A stretch of 64,000 bases of DNA from Streptomyces thinghirensis (GCA_021502835.1 JAKFGP010000024.1:62001-126000); one strand, 5' to 3'; positions 20,644 to 32,613 are shown, counted from the first letter of the stretch. Numbers and translations: made by a program. Notes: generated by a model from the letters alone, not told the origin.

Positions 20644-22516
20644 TCAGGGACGGTTTGTTGGTCGATGGATTTTTGCCGGGTGCCTTCTGCGCTTTCGGCG
20701 TGCCGAGTTGCGCGATTTCTCTCCCCCGGCGACGGGCGGAGGGGCTGCATCGAAATTGGGCGATACGGCCAGTCTGTGGTTGGCCCATCCGGCGCCGTCC
20801 GGGCTGGGGATACCCATGGCTGGGCGTGTCCAGGAATTGCTGGCGCAGCTGATCTAGTGTTGTGTCATCTTCCAGAGCCCATGCGCTGCCAGCCATCAAT
20901 AGTCCCCTCGCCTACCGCTGCGGCCGCAGCCCGGTTGGGGATGGAAACTGCTGGCCACCAGCTAGTTCGAGTAGACCCTCAGCCGTCACTCTGGCGGAGT
21001 AGCTCACCCCTGCACGCTCAAAGGCCAGCTGCACGCCTTCGGTAAGAAGACCAGCGCCCATAAGGTCAGCCATGGTTACCCGTCTGCCAACCGTGAGGTA
21101 TCGAGGCCGTTCGGCATATCGATTCAGGCTCAGGTCGTACCCCTGGGCGACGATCTCCGGACTTCGGGACGCAGAAGCTCTGTTCCGAACGCGCGCGGCT
21201 GCACCTCACGGCCGCCGTGTCGAACCAGCGAGAGAGGGTATCCGGAAGGTTGTTCTGGTGTGGTCCTCTTCCGATAGGGATCCAGCCGTAGGCCGAACGC
21301 CCAGCGGTTCTGCGGGAGGAGCGGGGTGCGCTTGTCATCGAGGCTAAAGCCGTCGGCCTGCACGTCGTAGAACCAGACGTTGTCCGTGCCCCCGGCATCC
21401 GTGTGGGTGAACAGCAGGATCGCAGTCGAGACCCCCGCGTACGGCTTGAAAACCCCACTCGGGAGCTTCACCCACGCCGTCCAGTTTGTGGTCCTCAACC
21501 AGAATCCGACGCAGCTCCTTGTGCGCCTTCGTCAGCCGAAGAGGACGCCGTCCGGGACGATAATCGCTGCTCGGCCACCGGGCTTGAGGATCCTCAAAGT
21601 CAAGGTTAGGAAGAGAAGTTCGGTCTTCTTGGTCTTCACCAAGCGCAGCAGGTCCGCCGCCGTGGACTCATAGTCCAAGCTGCCAGCGAACGGCGGGTTT
21701 GCCAAGATCAGGGGAGTAGCGTTCCGACTCGCCTGCCGCTGGCTCCGCAAGAGAGTCTCGCGGTAGCGGATGTCCGGGTTCTCGATGCCATGCAGCAGCA
21801 TGTTCATCGACCCGATGCGCAACATCGTGGAGTCGAAGTCGAAGCCGTGGAACATACTTCCGTTGAAGTGGGTTTGCTGCTTCGCGCCCAGGGAGTTCCT
21901 TCCGAGTGCTCGCGCTTCACGTACGACGCCGTCTGGACCAGAAAGCCGGCCGTTCCACATGCCGGGTCGCAGACCTCGTCGTCCGGCTTTGGTTGGGTCA
22001 TCTCGACCATTAGGTCGATGATGTGGCGCGGTGTGCGGAACTGCCCGTTCTGGCCAGCCGCCGCCAACTTCGTCAGCATGTACCGGTAGATATCTCCCTC
22101 GGCGCCACCCCGCCTCGCCGAGAAATCGTCCACCAAGCCGACAACCTTGGCCAGCAGGTTAGGGGTCGGGATGGTAACGGGCGTCCCGCATGTGGTGGGA
22201 GTACGTGGAGTCGCCGCCGCCCATCGCGCGGAGATAGGGGAAGACGCCTTGCTCGACTATGCCGTACATGACCCCTGGATCGCGGTCCTTGAAGTTCTGC
22301 CAGCGTAGTTCTTGCTCGTCCTCAGTGAACAACGGGTCGGGATCAGGCTTGCCAGTACGGTTCACCTGTTCGTCCTTGAGGGTCTGGATCTCGTCCAGCC
22401 GCTTGATGAAGAGCAAGTACGTGATCTGCTCCGTCACCCCAGCGGGTTCGAGATGCCCCCGGACCAGAACGCATCCCAGACGCGGTCCACCTGCTTTTGA
22501 GCTCGCCCGTGATCAC
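20644..22516 (-). CDS. hsdM: Type I-like N6-adenine methyltransferase (HsdM) with RAMA-like tail
   Basis: After GTG 22516 the text includes [20 protein letters not shown], the HsdM N-terminal helical domain. Next come [20 protein letters not shown], the SAM motif [20 protein letters not shown] and the catalytic motif LANPPFAGS (about 21705-21680). [20 protein letters not shown] and [15 protein letters not shown] are standard HsdM ends. The extra tail [20 protein letters not shown] then [19 protein letters not shown] matches the RAMA domain, a reader of modified DNA. Frames change near 22480, 22175, 21900, 21520, 21290, 21190 and 20940; the end at 20644 is provisional. No HsdS or HsdR gene is adjacent. 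Confidence 0.8.
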
Positions 22517-22519
22517 GGC

Positions 22520-23115
22520 GATACGCTAGTCGGATGGAGTTGCCGGCCGCGCCTGTTGGCTAGCACCGACGGCCGTCAGCAAGTAGAGGCCCTGCCTGAG
22601 TTGCATTCCGACAGCATCTTGACGGAGACGCTGGCAGCACTGCCATCGCCGAGGCAGGACTGCTTGCTCCACCCGCACCCTCTTCCGCGGCACCCGGTGC
22701 ACGATCGAGGCGCGCGCTCACGTGTCCTCCGACGCCGCCGTGGAGGGGATCCGTAGCCTTCACGGCTTGGCCAATTAGCGTGCCGCCGCCCACGGCCGCT
22801 GCCACGAGGTGATCCCCGCAGACCCCGACGACGCCGTGACCTGGCTGCTCGCGAGGCATCGCCCGCAGCGCTGCGGGCACCAACTTGCGGTTGCGGAATC
22901 GGTATTCAACAGCTTGCCGAGTAGCACCTCCACCCCGATCTCCCGCCGCTGGAGGTCCACAAAGCAGTGCTAGCCGCCTGGGAGCGCTTGGATACTCTGT
23001 TGACGATCGCCGGTGAGGAAATACGCCGTCTTCCAAAGACAGGGCGTTGTCGCTGCTTGTGCGGGGGCCTCGCGATATGCCGCGCCCGGCTTCCATCCGG
23101 CGGGACAGGTGGAGG
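22520..23115. other. Unassigned stretch between hsdM and the STAND NTPase
   Basis: No gene is supportable. At 22964-23000 the plus strand reads HKAVLAAWERLDTLL, very close to the integrase tail text at 10267-10305 (HKAVLGAWERLDVPL). It may be a scrap of a second integrase. The rest gives competing frames without family features. Confidence 0.4.
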
Positions 23116-23116
23116 C

Positions 23117-26100
23117 TTAGCGTTCGGCGTCCAGCGCGGTGAGCAGACCATGGGCGCCGGACAGGGAGAGCGCGTCGATGAGGTCCAGGCACCGTTGCCG
23201 CAGTGGGCGCTGGGCTTTGGCGATAAAGCACGAAGGACGATTGAGACCAGGTCCTCCGGCGGCCCGCGATGCCTCGATGTCACCCTATTTCGTTGCTGCC
23301 AACTCGGAGAATGCGTTCGCAGACGTCGATGGCGACGGCCGGAAGGATTCTTGTGTGCTCGTGGAGAGCGAAGTGACAGGTGCTCGGAGTTTGTGGAGAA
23401 GGCAGAGCTGTCCGCGAACGCTCGGATCAGGTCCGTCGCTTGCTCCTTGGCGAGGCTGAAGACGTACCGCAGGGCTTGCGAGGCGTTGGTCCGCGTCTCC
23501 TCGTCGGAGTCATTGAACAGATCAACGAGGAAGACTGACCGGTCCGGATGCTGGGAAAGGACGGCTGCGGCGCCTCGGCGCGCTGAGGGTGCTCAGCGCA
23601 TGCGGAGTGCAGGGGATGTCAGGAAGCGACCAGCAGTTCAGGTGGGCAACGGCCCGGGTTTGACCTGCGAGTTCCGCCGTAATGCCCTGACGTCGAGCGC
23701 GCGCTTCAGATGTGGTGCAAAGCGGTCGGGTGATTGGAGCAGGGCCTGGGTCAGGAGGCGTTGGGTCGTGGTGGCGTTGTGGATGGCGGCGTTCGGATGA
23801 TCGAGCAGGCGATCGGCGGCGTTAAGCGCAGTGTCAGCTGCGATGCCGATGAGCGTGCTCACAGCCTCGGCCGCGCACGTGCGGACCGCTAGGAGCGGAT
23901 CTTCGGCCAGACGCACGGTGTGTTCGACGAGGAAGTCCTGGTGTCCAGCGGGGGTGAAGCGCGGCCAGGGTGAGGGCTGCCTGGCCGCGCGTGAGTTCAT
24001 TCCGGCGGTCAACAGGTCGTCGCTGGTGCCGCTTTCGGGCTCGGTGGGGTCCTGCTGGGGATCAGGGGCGGTGACGTAGCGGCTGAGCACCCTCTCAAGG
24101 GCCGGAGCGAAGAGGCTTGGCATGGATTGCAGGACGCGACGGACCGTGTGCGCGACGTGGGAGCCGGCGACACGGTCTGCGTGGGTGACCAAAGCGGCCC
24201 AACGGTCGGGGGTGATGTGTGCCGAAACGCTTGTCATGATGGGAGTCGAGGTAAATGGCACAGGCGTCACCGTCCAGAGTGAGAGCCAGGTCGCAGAACC
24301 GGTCCGGGTCCTTTTCGGCGCAACCGCGTACGACCTCGGCCAGCTGTAGCGGACCGCCGCGGCCGAAAGAGGGTCGGTGAGCCGATCTGGCGTACTTTGG
24401 CGAAGGCCCTACGCCAATGCTCGTCGGTCATGCGCATGGCTGCATCTGGTGTGATGGGGGGAGCCGACAGAGCCACCCGTGATCGGAGCAGGCGGCCTCG
24501 GCAGGACGACCGGGAAACGGCGCTCCCACTGGGCAAGCCGGTTGCGGACCATGGGGCTTCGGCGGGACTTCGGGATGGCGGAGAGTAACTCGTACTGGGA
24601 CCATCCCCACCAGCTCGCCCTGTCCTCGCCCGGGAGTTCCCACCGCCCGGGTGGTGGTTCAGCAGTACTGCGGTCAGACGGTTCAGGGACGGTTCGCCGC
24701 ACTGCAGCGGTAACGGTCTCAACGAGCTCCCGGGTAGCCCAGCGCCGGCTGCCGTTCCAGCCCAGACGTAGATTGCGCTCATCAGAGATCAACCAGTCGA
24801 TGGCTTCGTCAGGACGGCCGATGGCCGTGCACAGCCGGCAGAGGAGGAAGCGGAGTTCCTCTGGTTCCTGGGCTAGTGGGAGGGCGAGGGTCCGCAGTGC
24901 GGCGTCGGCGGCCTCCGGGCGGCGCTGGGCAGTGCGCGCAGCGCGCTGTCCAGATTGTTGAACAGGGACTGATCGGCGCTACGGCTTCCGACGAAGCGAT
25001 AAGCCCAGTGGCCGCCTCGGAGTTTGGCGCTCGGCACTTCTCGCGCATGCCACGTCGACGACGAAGGGCAGTACCGCCTCCACGTACGCCTGCGGCTGTA
25101 CCGCCGCGATGCCTGACAGCACCTTGTGCGCGGCTGGCGAATGCGCGGGCAGGCACTCGGAGAGAAAAGGGTCCTCGAAGCCTTTGGCGCGTGCCCGGAC
25201 GGTTTGTCGGCGTAGGTATGCGGCGACCAGGCGGGCGGCGCCGACGGGGTCTTTCCCGTCGAGGCTGTCGAGGATGGACCAGAAGTCGCTGTTGACGGCG
25301 ATTGGCCCGCGTGCGTCGTCCAGTTGGCCGGCAGTGATCAGATCCGCGCCAAGTCGACCAGGCCGGGGTGAGCGACCATTCGACCAGAGCCTGCAGGCGT
25401 CGCGCCCACTCGGGGCGTTGTGGCGATGAAGGGGCGTACCAACTCGGCGACTCGTTGGGGTCGTTGACGCGCAGCGGTCAGCAGCCCTCCGAAGACGTTA
25501 TCGCGACCTTGCCGGTATCCCCTGAGCCAGCTCTCCCATCGCTGCTCGTGGTCGGCGGCGTCGAACCACTGGGGCTGTGAGAGCAGCCCACGTAGCTTGT
25601 TGGCGGAGGCCGCCGTGCTGAAGGCGATCTCCTCGACGGCCTGCCAGTCCTCTGGCTGAGCGTCCAGCTGGCCGAGAACACCGATGACGACATCGTGCAG
25701 ATGGGGACGGATCTTCGCGGAGTTCAGTAGCCGGGCGGCAGTGACGCGGAAGCGGTCCCGGTCGGTGCCCGCGATGTATTCCAGATCTGACGAGTCTGCG
25801 CCCGTCTGAACAGGTACTGGCCCGATGACGCCAGGAAGTCGTGCACGTCGCCGCCGCCGTTGAGGAATCCACGCGCGAACAGGTAGTCAAAGTATGTTTC
25901 GTGGAAGAAACCCAATCTTGTCGGCGTCACGAAGCACGACAGCTTCGGACTCCATCGCCGCGACGTGGTGCAGAGAGAAGGGCATCGAGAACAGACACCG
26001 GTGCTTGAAGGACCTCGTGATCAAGCGTGAAATAGGTCGCCAGAGCGGTGCGATCCGCGCCCAGTCGAACGTTCCCAGGCGCTGCTCGATACTCCGTCGC

Positions 26101-27572
26101 ACTGGTGGTGTACCGGTCGTACAACTGCTGCAACGTCTTGAAGGGCACGGCGCGGGCATTCGGAGACAAGCGGCTGAACACTGAGGGTGCAGAGTTCCGG
26201 CGAGCGCTGCAACGTAACGGCGCTCATTCGATCAGGACGGCTCCCGCAAACGGTGAGTGGCCTCCCGGCACCTCAGCCTCCCAGGATGTCGAGCGAAAAC
26301 CGCTCCACCCGTCCCTGGTCCGGCTACCAGAGCCGACAACCCGGGTCGTTGGCGATGACCGATGTCCGGGACGGCCATGAAGTACGCTGCACATCCCGGC
26401 GACCGTCAAGCTCCTCCAGTACGTCTTCGACCGCGTCACAGAGCATCGGACATACGGCCGCTGTAGGCGCTGACCGCGTCGAGCTGGTCGATGACCGCAG
26501 CGCCGGCCCTCGTCGGTTACCCCGTGCGCAGCACGCTGGGCGGTCGCGCGAGATCCATCCTGCGGCCCCAGCGCCTTGGCCGTTGGACGGTCGCGTCCAT
26601 CCGATCCATGCTCATCAGCGGCTGCTGGCCACCCCAGCCCTGTCGCTATGCGGTCAACACCGCTGGCGACCGCGGTCGGCTCTCCCCCGACCCCGCGCCA
26701 CCCTCACATACGACCTACTGCGGGCCGTCTGGGCAACGCTAGCTGGTGCACCACTTCGCCGATTGCGGTTGGGACAATCTTAGACCGAAAGCCGGTTCGG
26801 TCCTTGTCACGCGTCTTGCGGGAAACGTTTGACCGTGCTGTCCAAGCGCCAGATGTGTGGTTTGATCCCCCCGGCAGCAGCCGGGGCCGCACGCCCGGAA
26901 GATGATGAATCAGGTGATCCCGGACCTGTACCGGTGCGATTCTCTCAAGGAAGTGTAGTCGCCGCGGTAACCGCGCAGCGAGCTTGGACGGAATCATCTC
27001 GGCGTCCCCAACGAAGAGCCGCTCGCATGTCTGCAGACACCATGCGCCGCAGTTCGTCGCGCGGAGAGGCTCAACGCGGACGCGGACGCGCAGGTACTGT
27101 GGTAGGTCCACCATCGCCGTCGACACTGCCGTCAGACGGTCGAGTTGCGGATTACGGACGCGAAGTCGGGATGGCTGTTTCTGGGTGGGTGAACCAGCAT
27201 GCACGGCGGCAGGTCTTTTACACCAGCCAACCCTTCCCGTGTCAGGATCCTTTCCCTTCCGGGCAGCCAGTCGACAACTGAGCCGGACCCTCTGCTCACC
27301 CTGAGGTGGCCGGCGCCGACAGCCCCGAGGGATCGCTGCCCCGACCTCGCAACATGATGCTCCACTCCGCCTTGAGAGCGCACTGCTTGGCCTGCTCATA
27401 CTACGGCACGTCTGGTTTCATCGACTTCGCGGGAACTCGATGTCCCCTCACCGGCGCGGCCAGGGGTCCGAGACGGGATCGCCGGCCTTTGCCTGCCACC
27501 GCCACAGTCCTTCACCCGCAGCGCCGTCCACCAGTCCTCGTACAGGTTTCCCGCCTTGTCGGCCCCTGCCAC
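23117..27572 (-). CDS. Cap4-like nuclease / STAND NTPase / HEAT-repeat defence protein
   Basis: The N-terminus (ADKAGNLYEDWWTALRVKD, then YEQAKQ at 27400-27383) fits a PD-(D/E)xK nuclease of the Cap4/DUF4297 kind with its Q-x-K motif. A P-loop region GGAGSGES lies at about 26700-26679, where the usual Lys is read as Glu. Walker B is VIDQLDAVSAYSGRMSD (about 26510-26460). The STAND-typical FFHETYFDYLFARGFLNGG lies near 25920-25865. The C-terminal half is helical repeats, for example RLAEDPLLAVRTCAAEAVST and NDSDEETRTNASQALRYVF. Length is about 1,480 residues. Frame breaks are numerous. The start may be GTG 27572 or GTG 27647; the end is TAA 23119-23117. Such proteins sense phage proteins and then degrade DNA; the trigger here is unknown. 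Confidence 0.65.
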
Positions 27573-27649
27573 CCGGCAACCCCAACTGGTTCCACCCCAC
27601 CTGCTGCCCCTAACCGGTACAAGTAAGCCACTTGACTTTAGACCCACCC

Positions 27650-28209
27650 CACCCCGGTAAACCTGACGATCAGAGCTGCCTCTGGCATTCGAGGGTCATG
27701 GGGTCAGGCTCGACTCTCTCTGATGCCAGCCGGAGCCCTGCCGGAGACCGGACCACGGCTGAATGGACGGCTGCCTCACCAGGTGGGTACCGCACTGGAT
27801 GGGTCTCAGGAACGGAGGCCAACGTATCTCGGCCTTGACGCTCGTTTGACGCTCCGAGTGGTCCAGGGGCCCTCTCGGTGGAGTCGAAAATGCCGCCTGA
27901 CCTGCGGTTACGCCCAGGATCCCCATTTTAACATCTTTCCGATGACGCATCACGTAGAATAAGTGGCGATTCTGGAGCCCGGGCGGACAGCAGAAAGTAC
28001 CTGATCGTCCTGACCGGACCGTCGGCACGGGGCAAGCGACTCCGCGGGCGTCGTGCCGTACCCCCCGGCGGTGGCGCGGCCAGCTGGTATCGTAGATCGC
28101 TATTTGGATACCAGGCCGATTTGGTCATGAGACGTGAAGCGTCCGGGTTCATGAGCACGTGACGGCGGAGCGCGGACAGGACCCTGATCGTGTCGGCGAT
28201 GTCGTGTGG
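27650..28209. other. Intergenic region upstream of the STAND NTPase
   Basis: No gene is supportable on either strand. It probably holds the promoter of the large minus-strand NTPase gene, but no convincing -10/-35 pair could be chosen. Confidence 0.4.
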
Positions 28210-28961
28210 TCATAGCCGACGTTCACCGAGGCGAATGAAGCCTCCGCCCTGGCGTGACGCCCGCTCAACCTTCGACGCTGGTGTCGGGGCGAGCGTCAGC
28301 TGTCGTGTGGGGCGAGGCTTGCGCGACGGATGTTGAACCCGCCGCTCGCTGTGAAGCGCTGGAGAGTTCGCGCGCCGGCGGCGCTCAGTCGTTCCGGACC
28401 GCCAGACTTGAGCGCGCAAAGCCGAGACGCAGAAGAAGGCTCCGCCGGCGAAGGCGTACCCGGCGAGATTCGTGAGTGTGGCGCCGTCGCTTGCCGGCCT
28501 GGAGGAAGCTCGCGCCGGCCAGGGTGGAGATGGCCTCGCTGCGATCATCGTACCACCGGCCCTTATCTGGCGCCGGCCCCCCACGGCGAGCTGCGTGATG
28601 CCTGCCGTGACGGCCCAGGAGGCCCCAAATGCAGGACGGCCGGGATGCCCGACGTACCGCGACCGCCAGGGCGATGCCGGTGATGACGCTGAGCCCGATG
28701 TTCACCCACAACCTCGTGACCGCGCCGTCCGCCGCCCGCGCACCGACCGCAGGTCGACCACCACGCAGGCCGCGTCGACAGGGGTAGATGTTTACAGCAG
28801 CGTTCCGCTGAAGGCGAACCCAGCCTGTCGGCCGTCGAGGAACAGTGCAGGCCGTCCAGGACGAAGCGGCGAACGCGAAACGGCGGATGGTGGCGGCCTG
28901 CGCAGGGTCACCGGGAGCTCGGTCGGCGCGGGAGGGAGGGGTGCTCGGCGACGGTGTCCAT
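28210..28961 (-). CDS. Putative small membrane protein
   Basis: ATG 28961 starts DTVAEHPSLP. The next readable block is AATIRRFAFAASSWTACTVP and AAVNIYPCRRGLRGG. The hydrophobic segments LWVNIGLSVITGIALAVAVR (about 28712-28655) and TNLAGYAFAGGAFFCVSAL (about 28480-28420) are likely transmembrane helices, with AISTLAGASFLQASDGA between them. The basic tail ends near 28210-28330. No family was recognised. Frames change at least three times. The membrane location is inferred from hydrophobicity alone. Confidence 0.45.
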
Positions 28962-28964
28962 GGC

Positions 28965-30150
28965 GAATCCGCCTTCAGGAGGCGGGAGCAACGTTCGGTA
29001 TCTTGCCATCATTGATTACCCTGAGTCTCGCCCAAGCACCGGAACGTTCTCCCTCGGTTGTAGGGTGGACTCATGAGCCGGAAGAAAAAAGAAGGCAGCA
29101 TCGTCTGTGGAGGCCCGAGCGTGGCTGCTCGCGGGACGGCGGTCAGGATTTTCTACGAGGGGATTCACTCGTCGGTGTCGACCGGATGTCATCGAGGAGG
29201 CGCAGGTGGCACCGAGGCCACCCTGGCTACCGCCACTTCTCCGGCAAGGAGATCTCGTCCTCGCCACCACCTCGAGCAGGCGTACTCAGCGCGGCATCGA
29301 GGGCGCAGCTGTCGGCCCGCCCAGGTACTCGACCCCTGTGACAAGGTGCGCGCGGTCGGTCGCGCCATCGCCGAGGGGCATTCGGTCGGTGGCTTCGGGC
29401 TGCGCCTCTCCTCAATGCCATGCGCGCCATACCCCGATCCGGCGCACCCGATCCATCAGGCCGTTCTCGCGCACCGGCAGTGGTTTTCATACCGTCACGG
29501 AACTGCTGGCACACGCCGGTACGACGCGCGCCCGCCGGGCAGCGGGGCGGCACTTCGTCATGCTCCGGGACTGGAGCCATGGCCGCGGGTGCCTCTCCGA
29601 TCCCGGACTGATCACCGGTGACGTTCCTGGAGGTAACGAAGGCGAGCTCGCGTTCCGCCGATGCATCGGCGGGCTGAGCCGAGCTGCGCAACGAATACGG
29701 GCGGTACGGCAGAGCGGTCGTCGTCAGTGGAGGAGCCGATTGCCGAATCAGGTACCGCGGCCGGCGGGCGCCTCGAGGTCGGACTCGCCGACTCTTCGAC
29801 CACGGGCCACCGGTGGCCAGGCGAACTGCGGTACCGCTCGACCGGCCCGGTTGGGCCTTGCCATCCACCTCAGCGCACCGCTTCGCCTGCAGCTGGGCGA
29901 CGCCGGGCGCGTGCGAGGGCGACCGCCCGCTCATTGCTTCCGGTATCGCTGCTGCACGAGAAGGCGGCGGCCTCGCGGCGGGCCTCTGTCGCCCCGCGGA
30001 TCACGCGCTGATCGACCGGCAACGAGTTGACCGCCAGGCCTGCCATGCGTGTCTTCCCTTGCGGTTCAACGGCGTCAGCGCCAGTACACCGCCGCCGCCC
30101 GTCTGTCGGTCCGGGTTCCCGGTTTCCTGACGCGTTGACGGCCCGGCCCC
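28965..30150. other. Region with coding-like text but no assignable gene
   Basis: A plus-strand start MSRKKKEGSIVCGG (29073) and a block DKVRAVGRAIAEGHSVGGFG (about 29340-29400) look coding, as does LLAHAGTTRARRAAGRHFVM (about 29505-29565). Frames break so often that no protein could be assembled. The minus strand has no better candidate. Treat it as one or two unrecognised genes. Confidence 0.3.
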
Positions 30151-30165
30151 AAAAACTACCGCGCG

Positions 30166-31079
30166 TCAGGAGCCGGGTGACTGCAGGTCGAGCTGGTACT
30201 CCAGGGCCTTCTGGGTGGGGCGTAGGCCCCCAAGGCGTCGCCGATGCGCCGCATGTGTGCGGCGCGTTGCCGTCCGCCGTCGGTGACCAGGCCGTTAGCG
30301 AGGTCGCGGGAGGTTGGTGCGGGCCAGGCGGATCGACTCGGCCTTCATCCAGCGGTTCAGGCCGTGCCCGGCGTGCTCGGGGAGGACGCCGGTGCCGTAG
30401 TGCGTCCCGTCGCCTCGCCGTCACCCGGGACGACGAGTTCGAGAAGCCGCGATCGAGCCGTCGGACTCGTCGACGGCAACCACCGTGGTCAGCAGATCCC
30501 CTCGGTTTACGATCGCTCGGGCGGCGCCCGAACCCGCTCGGTTCCCACGACCACGCCGTAAGTCGGTGCCGTCCTATCGCGCCGTCCATCGCGGCGGCGC
30601 GACGCGGCGAATGTCTCGAAGCCAGTTCCCCATCTGCGCCAGGACGCGAGCCGGTAGCCGGGGGTCGCGCCGCGCGGCGGCGGAGCCGCTATCGCGTCAG
30701 TTCCTGGCGGCGCCCCCACTCCTCCAGGGCAAGCCGGGCGTACGTCAGTGTGTGAGCATCCTGGTGGAAGCCGCGTGCGGCGAGGAAGTGATCGCCGGGC
30801 GTGTCCGCGTCGGCCTGCGCGACGACTGACCGCCTTCCCGCCCTCCGCGCGCGGCGGCCACCCCGCTCGTTTCGGAGAGACGCGTCCCGACGTGCCGACG
30901 CCGCCCGTCCGGTGGACGTGCAGGCGCAGCTCGGCCAGGGGTGCTGCCCTCGGCCTTCCTCGGGTGAACACTCCGCAGGAACGCGTGTCCGAGCGGATCG
31001 CCGTCCTCCGCGCCGGCCAGCCAGGCGAGCCGGTAGCCGGACGAGGTGCGTCGGGATCGGGAGTGGCGGTGATACGCAT
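30166..31079 (-). CDS. GNAT-family N-acetyltransferase, tandem GNAT folds
   Basis: The product begins MRITATPDPDAPRPATGYRL. Motif A of the first GNAT fold is legible across two frames as AELRLHVHPAHRRRGVGTRL. ADADTPGDHFLAARGFHQDA and YARLALEEWG follow. The second half carries DYGVVVWEPERVRAAAERI, VAVDESDGSIAGFSELVVPG, TGVLPEHAGHGLNRWMKAES and a conserved ending QKALEYQLDLQSPGS at TGA 30168-30166. About 300 residues is the usual size for this double-GNAT family in actinomycetes. It transfers an acetyl group from acetyl-CoA to an unknown amine or amino acid. Frames change near 30960, 30700, 30560 and 30400. Confidence 0.8.
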
Positions 31080-31099
31080 GTAAGGTAGTCCGTTCGTCC

Positions 31100-31676
31100 G
31101 GGGCGAGTACTTACCGTACCGCGAGGGCTCATGCCGTTGAAGACCGCGCGGAGAACGCGGTCGATGTAGTCGTGGGTCAGAGGCTCTCAGGCACCAGCAG
31201 CCGGTGAGTACAACGGGCCGGAGAGCTCCATCGCGACGTCGAGGTCGAAGTCGGGGGCCAGTTAGCCTTGGTCACCTGGCGGCTCCAGGCGAGCCAGGGT
31301 GTCGAGGCGGTCGAGGTCTACGTAGCAGTCCCTGATGTGCGGCGGCGTCTGGGATCGTGCTGTGCCTCGCCGATGAGGTCCTAGAGCGGCCCCAGGGGGG
31401 ACCAGGTGGCGTATAGCCCGGGTCATCACTTGCAGGCAGGTCGGCGACGACGTCGCCGGTGTCGGGGTGGCACCAGGTTCTGCGTGTCCGCGCTCAGGCG
31501 ACCGCGTCCGCGGACGAGCATGCCCCGGGACGGCCAGCGCCGGTAGATGGTGTGTTGCCGACTCCGGCACGGGCTGCAGACCGCCTGATGCTGAGCTTGG
31601 TGAATCCCGACTCTCTGGCCAGCTCCAGAGTGCTCTTCAAGATCGCTTTGGTCCGATCGGCGCGTCGGTCTGCCAT
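31100..31676 (-). CDS. TetR-family regulator, frame-broken
   Basis: ATG 31676 gives MADRRADRTKAILKSTLELA then RESGFTKLSIEAV, the first helix of a TetR DNA-binding domain. After an indel the text continues GVGKHTIYRRWPSRGML, the HTH recognition helix. The far end FDLDVAMELSGPLYSP and HDYIDRVLRAVFNGMSPRG matches the usual TetR C-terminus. The middle is badly broken. The stop is near 31100. It precedes the GNAT gene on the same strand by about 20 bases, so it may regulate it. Confidence 0.7.
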
Positions 31677-31953
31677 ACCGGGATCAACGGCACGGCACGG
31701 CCGTGCCGCATGTTTTCGTTCAGACGACGCACTTCACCGGACGCGTATCGCACGTCCAGGAAGAGGCACGCCATGAAGAGTGCAGGAGCCGGACCGGCGC
31801 GGGGCTGAGTCATCACTGGGCCGGCCGTGGCCTGGGCCGTGCGTGCGCTGAAGCGGCGGCCGCTCGGCGATCGGCTGAAGGCCCGCTTCGAGGGCTGGGT
31901 CACGCCGTCGGGGAACCGTTTGCCGCACGATGGCATCGCGCCCGCAGCCGTGT

Positions 31954-32528
31954 TCAGGTGCGCGGTCCGGCGCCGTGCAGCAGTCGATGATGCGGGCGGC
32001 GAGGGTGTCGGTGTCGATGCCGGCGTCGTCCGGGTTCCCCTGCAGGGACTCTCCGAGGAGCGCGTAGTAGACCCTTCGTACCCAGTGGAGGTCGGCTGTC
32101 TCGTCGATGAGCCTGTCCGCCTGGGCGGCGCCCAGCACGCAGATGCACCGCCGGCCGATGTCCTGGTGGACGGCGGCCGCTTCGCTGTCGGGATCGGCCG
32201 GCAGCCCCAGGGCGAATGCCCAGGCGCCCTTCACCTCGAGCACATTGGCCGTGATCCGGTGCAGCGCCACAAGGGGAGGAGTGGTGTCGGGCTGGCCGTC
32301 TTCCAAGGTTTGGGCGAGCTGGCGGGCGGCGGACGAGGCCAGGCCTCGACCAGTGCCTGCCGATGGGCGAACCGTCGGTGGATCGTCGTCCTGGCCACCC
32401 GCCGCGGTCGCGATCTCGCTCCATCGACGCGCCGGGATCCGCGGAGAGTACGCGTTCGGCCGCCTCCAGGATGGCGCGCACACTGCGTTCCGCGTCCGCT
32501 CGCAACGGCGTGCCGCTGTCTCACTCAT
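31954..32528 (-). CDS. TetR/AcrR-family regulator, divergent from SDR gene
   Basis: ATG 32528 starts SETAARRCERTRNAVCAILE and continues AAERVLSADPGASMEQIATA then AGVARTTIHRRFAHRQALV, a complete TetR helix-turn-helix. The ligand domain includes RITANVLEVKGAWAFALGLP and YYALLGESLQGNPDDAGIDT. About 190 residues. Frames change near 32490, 32410, 32340 and 31960. The divergent SDR gene starts 143 bases away, and the intergenic DNA contains nested palindromes (32562-32641) suited to a TetR dimer, so it probably represses the SDR gene and itself. Confidence 0.8.
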
Positions 32529-32587
32529 GGCACCTCCCACTCATCTGCCGACCTCTAAAACGATACACCGCTGCGTCACCTCACAAT

Positions 32588-32613
32588 TAACTGCGTCATT
32601 ACTGTTGCAGTTA
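32588..32613. promoter_or_regulatory. Candidate TetR operator between divergent genes
   Basis: TAACTGC (32588-32594) and GCAGTTA (32607-32613) form a perfect inverted repeat with a 12-base spacer. A second outer pair, GATACA (32562-32567) and TGTATC (32636-32641), is centred within one base of the same point. Confidence 0.6.

Noticed and set aside
20644..22516. Complete type I restriction-modification system
   Set aside because: Only HsdM is present; no specificity or restriction subunit was found between 19,900 and 28,000.
10135..23000. Intact prophage or integrative element
   Set aside because: Only integrase tails are present; no phage structural, replication or transfer genes and no att sites could be recognised.
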